Under the pieces are notes generated by a model. It was not told where the DNA came from and did not search any database. It was given only the letters and a program-made list of their open reading frames with translations. This document shows, one piece after another, positions 1 through 4,437 of a DNA stretch of 8,277 bases (position 1 is the stretch's first letter; the number at the start of each line of letters is the position of its first letter). Origin of the DNA: Sphingobacteriales bacterium (GTDB taxonomy: Bacteria > Bacteroidota > Bacteroidia > Chitinophagales > Chitinophagaceae). A program made the translations under genes and the position numbers. The stretch spans positions 1 through 8,277 of the forward strand of contig REAQ01000022.1 in the NCBI GenBank assembly GCA_004294195.1, given 5' to 3'.

Positions 1-16
1 TACTATTTCTTCCTCA

Positions 17-892
17 CTAATCAACCTCTTTCCCTCTTTGTGCGCGCAGGATCATATGCCACTCTTCTCTGGTGAGTTGAATGGCCATCGCTTCTTTTGC
101 GGCGATGATCCTTTCAATCTTTGTGGTACCGAGTACAGGGATGATCTTAGTGGGGTGGCTGCCCAACCAGGCGAGGAGAATATTATCTGCTGTTGTTTCG
201 TGAGCGGTTGCAATGATCTCTGCCACGCCCATCACCCTTCTTACAAACTCTGGCTGATCAGGTTTGGTCAGTAGGCCACCACCAATGGGAGACCATGCCA
301 GGCACGGAATATGATGCTGAAGGCAATAGTCTGTTGTGCCGTCATAAAGTGCATCGGTCTTGAATGCAGAGATCTCAAATTGGTTGGCTTCCAGTTTGAT
401 GACGGAGCGCAACAGTTCCATATGACGGGGCAGGAAATTGGAAACACCGAACAGAAGGATTTTGCCAGCATTTTTCAACTCGTCTACCGCGTCCATGATC
501 TCAGACGGGTCCATCAATGGATCCGGACGATGGATGAGCAGCAGATCTATGTGGTCTGTATGAAGGTTCTGTAGGGACCGTTCCAGGGAGCGAATGATAT
601 GGCGCTTGGAAGTATCGTAAGATTTGATCAGGTGCTCCGGTCTGTTGGGCGTCACCATGCAGATGCCACATTTAGTGATCAACTGCATCTGTTTTCGCAA
701 GCCGGGTTCTGCGGCGAGGGCTCTTCCGAAATCTTCTTCGGTTGTATAGTGACCATAGATATCAGCGTGGTCAAAGGTGGTGACTCCCGCGTCTACGCAT
801 TCATGAATGATTCGTGAATACTGGTCTGTAGAAAAAGCTGAGCCCCATTGCCCCCAGCTCATGGTTCCGGCGATGACAGGTGAAAATTGCAT
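17..892 (-). CDS. Aldo/keto reductase, YdhF-like oxidoreductase
   Basis: A 291-residue cytosolic protein of the aldo/keto reductase superfamily, expected to reduce carbonyl substrates with NAD(P)H on a TIM barrel. The AKR tetrad is readable: D41 and Y46 in the DHADIYG segment, K74 in ITKCG, and H121 in LLIHRPDP. The GVSNF segment (149-153) and the C-terminal GTTKIERI segment (255-262) fit the cofactor-binding side of the barrel. The run VTTFDHADIYG and the LLLIHRPDPLMD block closely resemble what I recall of E. coli YdhF, so that subgroup is favoured. The substrate cannot be told. Length is normal and the frame intact. The ATG at 892 is the only start that keeps the first beta strand. There is no SD; TTTTCAG (895-901) ends 2 nt before the ATG. 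It is the last gene seen leftward, separated from the RRM gene by a terminator and an octamer array, so it probably has its own promoter. Confidence 0.93.
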   Translation of the reverse strand: MQFSPVIAGTMSWGQWGSAFSTDQYSRIIHECVDAGVTTFDHADIYGHYTTEEDFGRALAAEPGLRKQMQLITKCGICMVTPNRPEHLIKSYDTSKRHIIRSLERSLQNLHTDHIDLLLIHRPDPLMDPSEIMDAVDELKNAGKILLFGVSNFLPRHMELLRSVIKLEANQFEISAFKTDALYDGTTDYCLQHHIPCLAWSPIGGGLLTKPDQPEFVRRVMGVAEIIATAHETTADNILLAWLGSHPTKIIPVLGTTKIERIIAAKEAMAIQLTREEWHMILRAQRGKEVD

Positions 893-909
893 GACTGAAA
901 ATTAATGAA

Positions 910-941
910 TTTTCATTGCCGCATTACCGCATTGGCACATT
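910..941 (-). repeat. Octamer tandem array A (4 imperfect units)
   Basis: Read on the minus strand there are four consecutive 8-nt units: AATGTGCC (934-941), AATGCGGT (926-933), AATGCGGC (918-925) and AATGAAAA (910-917). All begin AATG and the middle two differ at one base. The array fills most of the gap between the RRM gene terminator and the start of the aldo/keto reductase gene, ending 17 nt before its ATG. A second array with the same unit lies at 3060-3099 in the same kind of position. Confidence 0.75.
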
Positions 942-950
942 GTCGTACTA

Positions 951-974
951 AAAATGGGGCCTAAGCCCCATTTT
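951..974 (-). terminator. Rho-independent terminator of the RRM gene
   Basis: A perfect 10-bp stem (951-960 with 965-974) has a GGGGC/GCCCC core, A/T flanks and a 4-nt loop. It begins immediately after the RRM stop codon (975-977). On the minus strand the 3' arm runs into five T residues, as expected of an intrinsic terminator. The plus-strand side also has a T run, so it could work both ways, but no plus-strand gene ends here. Confidence 0.85.
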
Positions 975-1307
975 TTAATATCTCTTGTTGTAACCGCCGC
1001 CGCCACCGCCGCCGAAGTTTCTTTTCTTGAAACCGCCACCACCACCGCCGCCGCCAGAGCGGGGTTCCTGTGGCCTTGCTTCGTTGACAATAAGCTTTCT
1101 GCCTTGAATTTCATTTTCATTCAGGCTTGAAATAGCCTGCCTGGCTTCGTCATCATTTTCCATTTCCACGAACCCAAAGCCCTTGCTTCTGCCGGTTACC
1201 TTGTCGTTAATAATTTTTGCAGTGGTCACGGTGCCGTACTGAGAAAACAGGTTAAAGAGGTCATCGTTACCCATACCGAAGTTCATGTTACCTACATAAA
1301 TGTTCAT
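975..1307 (-). CDS. RRM-domain RNA-binding protein with Gly-rich tail
   Basis: A 110-residue cytosolic protein with one RNA recognition motif. RNP2 is IYVGNM (3-8) and RNP1 is KGFGFVEM (42-49), with the aromatic residues (Y4, F44, F46) that stack on RNA bases. The domain ends near residue 78. The tail holds 8 Gly (85-92), FKKRNF, 7 Gly (99-105) and YNKRY, a basic, disordered, RGG-like tail. Small RRM proteins of this build are common in Bacteroidota and cyanobacteria; in Bacteroides some act as global post-transcriptional regulators. The target RNAs cannot be inferred. The ATG at 1307 is chosen because MNIYVGN is the normal start of the domain; the frame stays open upstream to a TTG at 1382, but that segment is unlike the family. 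A 144-nt leader separates it from the L,D-transpeptidase gene. It contains a TATATTTA box (1408-1415) resembling a -7 element but no TTTG at the right distance. A terminator follows directly. Confidence 0.93.
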   Translation of the reverse strand: MNIYVGNMNFGMGNDDLFNLFSQYGTVTTAKIINDKVTGRSKGFGFVEMENDDEARQAISSLNENEIQGRKLIVNEARPQEPRSGGGGGGGGFKKRNFGGGGGGGYNKRY

Positions 1308-1451
1308 GTCCAAAAATTGAATTACTGAAAAATGTAGAACGATTAGAATGATGTTGCGCGGAAGCCTTTTTGGTAACGTCAAATCATGAACTCTAACTGC
1401 TCTCCTATAAATATAAAAGGTTTTCTCTGAATTTTTTAGTCTTTTGCCTTC

Positions 1452-3041
1452 TTATTTCCGTGCCATAATCATCGCTCCCAGCTTCTCATCACGCTTATAA
1501 ATATCGTCCCTGAAATTCAGTTTTCCCTGGCTGTCTACAAAAGCGGTGAAATAAACGATATAAACGGGGATGGTGGGATTAAGGTTCACATACTGCTCTT
1601 TTCCACTATTCATCGCAGTTTTAATTTTCTCCGGAGGCCAGTTTTTATCGTTCCGAAGCAGGTATTCTGCCAGCCTGGCGGGCTCTGAAACCCTTATACA
1701 TCCATGGCTGAACGCCCTTTTATCTTCATTAAACAGGGATTTAGATGGCGTATCATGCAGGTATATATTATAGCTGTTCGGGAACAGGAATTTGACAAGA
1801 CCGAGGGAATTATTGCCTCCTGGCTTCTGCCTTACCTGCCCATTGTTCCATTCCATGTTATGGTTGGCGAGGTAGTTTTTATTCCTGTTCATGCCCGGGA
1901 TGATCTCTTTTTTGATAATGCTGGGCGGCACATTCCAGTAAGGAGATAAAACAACATGTTTCATGTCTCCCTTAAAGATGACCGTTTTGTTGGTCTCTTT
2001 GCCCACCACCACATTGCAACTCCAGTTCAATTTATTGTCTTCATATACAAGCAATTTGAACTGCGGGATGTTTACCACGAGGTAGTTGCTTCCGGTTTCA
2101 TTGGGCAGCCATCGGCAACGTTCCATATTTACGAGAATCTGTTCAATGCGTTTTGACAATGACTCAGACATTTCTTTGAGTACGCCCGGACCTGCTACGC
2201 CATCTTCTCCGAGACCATATCTGCCTTGAAAACTTTTTATCCCATAAAACAGTACAGAATCGAAAACCGGACTTTGGTTATCCTCCTTGATATCACCACT
2301 CAGGAAAAGCTTTTTACGGATGGCGGCAACAACAGATGAAGAATCCCCATACTGGTATTTTTTCTTGTCTGCTTTGATCACCACCCATTGATTGTTTTTC
2401 TCGACGTTATGTAAGGCCTTCAGCTTATCCCGTAAAAGGAAATATTGAGGAAAGATGAGTTCATCTGGCTTCACGAGTTTTCCGGTAAGCATTGAATCTA
2501 ACAGTGACGCGTAGTCGATTTTCTTTCTCGGCACATACCACTCCAGCGTTTTGGTATCGTTTTCAGGGATCCCGGTAAGCACTTTCCTAGCATAGAAAAG
2601 ATACTGACCGGTAAGCATCAGGTCTCTGTACGGATCAGGTGTTGCGCTTCCTTCCTCGATCATTTTCGTGTATACTTCCTGATAAGGTATTGCTGACTGT
2701 ATGCCATTGTCCTGCAGGGCGTTGATCTGGTTGTAGAGGATGGACGATTGTTCAATCAATCCATGGCCGTTTTGCCACGCATATGCAAACTGACGCGGTG
2801 AGTAGAACCTTTTGAAGTCCGCTTTGAAGGAGGCGAAAGATGGATATTTTACAAGGAAACTATCAAGCCTTGTACTGTCGAAACGAAGCTGCGTTTGATC
2901 ACTGAACTTACCAGCAATATCAGACGGCACAATGGTATCAATGACCTGCAGGGGTTTTGCGGGTTTAGCGGTATCTGCTTTCGGACTGTTGTCGCAAGCT
3001 GCGAGGCTGATGATGAGGGAGAATAAAAGTAACCGTTTCAT
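1452..3041 (-). CDS. L,D-transpeptidase lipoprotein (YcbB/LdtD-like)
   Basis: A 529-residue envelope protein that should form or remodel 3-3 cross-links in peptidoglycan. The N-terminus MKRLLLFSLIISLAAC is a lipoprotein signal peptide with lipobox LAAC and lipidated C16. Residues 17-35 are a short linker. A helical scaffold region (about 50-250) precedes a peptidoglycan-binding-like segment (about 264-295, with YGLGEDGVAGPGVL). The YkuD catalytic domain covers roughly 318-500 and has H429 in YLHDT and the SHGCIR signature (445-450) with nucleophile C448. The order and length match the large YcbB/LdtD class rather than small ErfK types. The start at 3041 is chosen because it gives the signal peptide exactly at the N-terminus; the frame stays open 31 codons further up, through an octamer array and a terminator, which cannot be coding here. 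There is no SD. No terminator is visible downstream, so transcription may run on into the RRM gene. D17 at +2 would mean inner-membrane retention in E. coli, but that rule is not established for Bacteroidota. Confidence 0.93.
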   Translation of the reverse strand: MKRLLLFSLIISLAACDNSPKADTAKPAKPLQVIDTIVPSDIAGKFSDQTQLRFDSTRLDSFLVKYPSFASFKADFKRFYSPRQFAYAWQNGHGLIEQSSILYNQINALQDNGIQSAIPYQEVYTKMIEEGSATPDPYRDLMLTGQYLFYARKVLTGIPENDTKTLEWYVPRKKIDYASLLDSMLTGKLVKPDELIFPQYFLLRDKLKALHNVEKNNQWVVIKADKKKYQYGDSSSVVAAIRKKLFLSGDIKEDNQSPVFDSVLFYGIKSFQGRYGLGEDGVAGPGVLKEMSESLSKRIEQILVNMERCRWLPNETGSNYLVVNIPQFKLLVYEDNKLNWSCNVVVGKETNKTVIFKGDMKHVVLSPYWNVPPSIIKKEIIPGMNRNKNYLANHNMEWNNGQVRQKPGGNNSLGLVKFLFPNSYNIYLHDTPSKSLFNEDKRAFSHGCIRVSEPARLAEYLLRNDKNWPPEKIKTAMNSGKEQYVNLNPTIPVYIVYFTAFVDSQGKLNFRDDIYKRDEKLGAMIMARK

Positions 3042-3059
3042 GTTCTGAAAATACTCAAA

Positions 3060-3099
3060 TAAGCATTGCCGCACTGCCGCATTTTCAAATTGACACATT
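3060..3099 (-). repeat. Octamer tandem array B (5 imperfect units)
   Basis: Read on the minus strand there are five consecutive 8-nt units: AATGTGTC (3092-3099), AATTTGAA (3084-3091), AATGCGGC (3076-3083), AGTGCGGC (3068-3075) and AATGCTTA (3060-3067). The same unit and the same first-unit form (AATGTGYC) occur in array A at 910-941. The array starts at the T tract of the rplI terminator and ends 18 nt before the L,D-transpeptidase ATG. Confidence 0.75.
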
Positions 3100-3101
3100 A
3101 A

Positions 3102-3129
3102 AAAAAGGCTGCCCTCGGGCAGCCTTTTT
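3102..3129 (-). terminator. Rho-independent terminator of the rpsF-rpsR-rplI operon
   Basis: A very stable hairpin. The GC-rich arms GGCTGCC (3107-3113) and GGCAGCC (3118-3124) enclose a 4-nt loop and are extended by A/T pairs out to 3102 and 3129. On the minus strand it lies 18 nt past the rplI stop codon and runs into seven T residues. It should isolate the ribosomal operon from the L,D-transpeptidase gene. Confidence 0.92.
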
Positions 3130-3147
3130 AACAATTATGTATGAAGC

Positions 3148-3594
3148 TTATTCAGCTACTACTTCCAATTCCAGTTCAGTCTCATGACCATGACCGAAAT
3201 CAACTTTGGCTTTGAAATTGCCCAGTTCCTTGATTTCGTCAATGATGTGGATCTTCCTGCGATCGATCTCATAACCTTTCTGGTCACGGATGGCGCGGGA
3301 GATTTGTACGCTGGTAACGGAGCCGAAGATCTTACCTGATGTGCCCACTTTAGCACCGATTTTAACGGCACCTTCTTTCAGTTTGGCGATCACCTGGTTG
3401 ATCTCAGCAAGCATAGCAGCTTCTTTCTTCTGCTGTTGCTTCAGCCTTTCATTCAGCTGTTGCATATTGGAAGGAGAAGCTTCAACAGCCATCTTGCGGG
3501 GGATCAGGAAGTTCCTGGCATAACCGTTCTTCACGGATACCACTTCATTCACACCACCGAGGTTGTTTACGTCCTGTATTAATATTACTTGCAT
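3148..3594 (-). CDS. rplI: 50S ribosomal protein bL9
   Basis: A 148-residue protein of the large subunit. The N-terminal rRNA-binding domain carries the L9 signature (about residues 13-40: LGGVNEVVSVKNGYARNFLI, then PRKMAVE). A long connecting helix rich in Gln, Lys and Glu (about 41-75) leads to the C-terminal domain, which includes GKIFGSVTS (86-94). Length is typical and there are no breaks. It is last in the rpsF-rpsR-rplI operon, 10 nt after the rpsR stop. Its SD (AAGGAGG, 3600-3606) uses the last two bases of the rpsR stop codon, so translation is probably coupled. A strong terminator follows. The ATG at 3594 is fixed by the SD and by the conserved MQVILIQDV start. Confidence 0.98.
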   Translation of the reverse strand: MQVILIQDVNNLGGVNEVVSVKNGYARNFLIPRKMAVEASPSNMQQLNERLKQQQKKEAAMLAEINQVIAKLKEGAVKIGAKVGTSGKIFGSVTSVQISRAIRDQKGYEIDRRKIHIIDEIKELGNFKAKVDFGHGHETELELEVVAE

Positions 3595-3599
3595 GACTT

Positions 3600-3606
3600 C
3601 CTCCTT
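3600..3606 (-). promoter_or_regulatory. Strong Shine-Dalgarno site of rplI
   Basis: AAGGAGG on the minus strand, 5 nt before the rplI ATG: seven contiguous bases complementary to the usual 16S rRNA 3' tail. It overlaps the rpsR TAA. This is the strongest SD in the window; the genes outside this operon have none. Confidence 0.85.
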
Positions 3607-3871
3607 ACTTTAACAGGTCAGTTACATACGGCAATATTGCCATTTGGCGTGCACGCTTCACCGCTTCAGATACTTTACGCTGGTACTTCAAAGAATTACC
3701 GGTAAGGCGACGGGGAAGGAGTTTACCCTGGTCATTCAGGAACTTTTTCAGGAACTCTGCGTCCTTGTAATCGATATACCTGATACCATACTTCTTGAAA
3801 CGGCAGAATTTCTTCTTGGGCTTCTCGGTTTTGATCGCTGTCAGGTACTTGATCTCATTTGCTTTTGCCAT
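3605..3871 (-). CDS. rpsR: 30S ribosomal protein bS18
   Basis: An 88-residue small-subunit protein that pairs with bS6 on the 30S platform. The S18 hallmark is present: [15 protein letters not shown] (23-37), then [15 protein letters not shown] (44-58), the [15 protein letters not shown] helix (64-78) and a final LPY (80-82). A single Cys (C23) remains of the zinc-type motif. Length is normal for the family. It starts 4 nt after rpsF and its SD lies within the last codons of rpsF, so the two are translationally coupled. On Bacteroidia ribosomes bS18, bS6 and bS21 form the pocket that hides the anti-SD (known from Flavobacterium johnsoniae work), which makes the clear SD before this gene notable. 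Confidence 0.98.
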   Translation of the reverse strand: MAKANEIKYLTAIKTEKPKKKFCRFKKYGIRYIDYKDAEFLKKFLNDQGKLLPRRLTGNSLKYQRKVSEAVKRARQMAILPYVTDLLK

Positions 3872-3875
3872 GGTA

Positions 3876-4232
3876 TTATCCCTCCACTGCTTTTTCTACA
3901 CCTGTTGATACGCCACTTCTCTTTTTCAGGTTATACTCGACGGCGTACTTATCGAGTTTAATCACCTGGTGACGAAGTACTTGTTCGTCACGCAGAAGCT
4001 GAATCTTCAGCTTCTCATTAATGTCGGATTGCGCTTTGTACTCGAGAACCCAGTAGATACCTGTGGTTTTCTTTTGTACAGGATACGCAAGTGATTTCAA
4101 TCCCCAGGGATTGCTGTGCACAACCTCACCGCTGTTGGCAACGATGAAATCTGCGTACTTTTTCTGGGAGGTTTTAAATTCTTCCTCGCTCAGAACAGGG
4201 GTAAAAATCACCATCAATTCATAATTCTGCAT
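3876..4232 (-). CDS. rpsF: 30S ribosomal protein bS6
   Basis: A 118-residue small-subunit protein, the partner of bS18. The family pattern is clear: [10 protein letters not shown] (3-12), [27 protein letters not shown] (41-67) and [14 protein letters not shown] (79-92). The tail after residue 100 is short and basic, then Gly/Val-rich. It is first in rpsF-rpsR-rplI, the common bacterial order; neither ssb nor priB is inserted, unlike in Bacilli or many Proteobacteria. Upstream there is only a weak AAGGG at about 4238-4242. A consensus-like Bacteroidota promoter sits at 4258-4288, which leaves a leader of only some 20 nt. That is too short for the structured S6:S18-binding leader found before rpsF in many other bacteria. 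Confidence 0.98.
   Translation of the reverse strand: MQNYELMVIFTPVLSEEEFKTSQKKYADFIVANSGEVVHSNPWGLKSLAYPVQKKTTGIYWVLEYKAQSDINEKLKIQLLRDEQVLRHQVIKLDKYAVEYNLKKRSGVSTGVEKAVEG
3880..3885 (-). promoter_or_regulatory. Shine-Dalgarno site of rpsR inside the rpsF 3' end
   Basis: GGAGGG on the minus strand, 8 nt before the rpsR ATG and formed by the last codons of rpsF (Glu-Gly, just before TAA). Five bases pair contiguously with the usual anti-SD. Supports the ATG at 3871 as the start. Confidence 0.8.
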
Positions 4233-4257
4233 GGTTACCCTTATTTTAAATGGGAGG

Positions 4258-4288
4258 CGAAGGTAAGGGTTTTCAGCTGAGCTGCAAA
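4258..4288 (-). promoter_or_regulatory. Bacteroidota-type promoter of the rpsF operon
   Basis: On the minus strand TTTG (4285-4288) is followed by exactly 19 nt and then TACCTTCG (4258-4265), which matches the Bacteroidota -7 consensus TAnnTTTG at five of six fixed positions. Transcription should begin near 4250-4253, giving a leader of about 20 nt. The spacer holds a small perfect dyad, CAGCT-C-AGCTG (4274-4284). An AGCTATT-type array lies 15 bp upstream of the -33 box. Confidence 0.72.
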
Positions 4289-4302
4289 AGTTTCAATGAC
4301 CG

Positions 4303-4334
4303 TACTAGCTATTAGCTAGTAGCTATTAGCTATT
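4303..4334 (+). repeat. Heptamer tandem array C with 19-bp perfect dyad
   Basis: Four consecutive 7-nt units: AGCTATT (4307-4313), AGCTAGT (4314-4320), AGCTATT (4321-4327) and AGCTATT (4328-4334). The left part forms a perfect inverted repeat, TACTAGCTA (4303-4311) and TAGCTAGTA (4313-4321), around a single central T. It sits in the divergent rpsF/htpG region, upstream of the rpsF -33 box. It could be a regulator site, or simply a slippage-born repeat. Confidence 0.7.
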
Positions 4335-4367
4335 TTAAGACTTTTTGGCAGCAATCTGTACTCTTTT

Positions 4368-4382
4368 GGCTCAATGCGAGCC
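4368..4382 (+). other. Small hairpin in the htpG upstream region
   Basis: GGCTC (4368-4372) and GAGCC (4378-4382) form a 5-bp stem with a 5-nt loop, 55 nt before the htpG ATG. No T tract follows, so it is not a terminator for either direction. If the htpG transcript starts upstream, it would lie in the leader. Function unknown. Confidence 0.25.
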
Positions 4383-4399
4383 TTGGCAAGTGATTTGAA

Positions 4400-4434
4400 G
4401 GCAAATAGCCATTAGCAAATAGCAAATAGCTTTT
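4400..4434 (+). repeat. Heptamer tandem array D before htpG
   Basis: Five consecutive 7-nt units: GGCAAAT (4400-4406), AGCCATT (4407-4413), AGCAAAT (4414-4420), AGCAAAT (4421-4427) and a degenerate AGCTTTT (4428-4434). The array ends 3 nt before the htpG ATG and therefore occupies the whole ribosome-binding region. Units resemble those of array C (AGC followed by A/T-rich bases). Confidence 0.7.
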
Positions 4435-4437
4435 TAT

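Noticed and set aside
1308..1382. N-terminal extension of the RRM frame from a TTG
   Set aside because: The RRM family starts at MNIYVGN; the added residues are hydrophobic, unlike the family, and the start would be a rare codon with no SD.
1383..1451. Terminator for the L,D-transpeptidase gene
   Set aside because: Only a weak AAGG/CCTT pairing is visible, with no GC-rich stem followed by T residues. Read-through into the RRM gene remains possible.
3042..3134. N-terminal extension of the L,D-transpeptidase frame
   Set aside because: It would run through the rplI terminator and octamer array B, and would bury the lipoprotein signal peptide that starts exactly at 3041.
4233..4253. S6:S18-binding regulatory leader before rpsF
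   Set aside because: The inferred leader is about 20 nt with only a weak CCC/GGG pairing, too short for the known two-helix motif.
4336..4366. Possible htpG promoter (a TTTT-rich -33 and TACTCTTT as -7)
   Set aside because: The -7 match is partial and there is no TTTG at the right distance. No CIRCE inverted repeat was found either, so no promoter is called.
910..4434. CRISPR array from the short repeats
   Set aside because: The units are 7-8 nt, directly adjacent and without spacers, so these are tandem repeats and not a CRISPR array.
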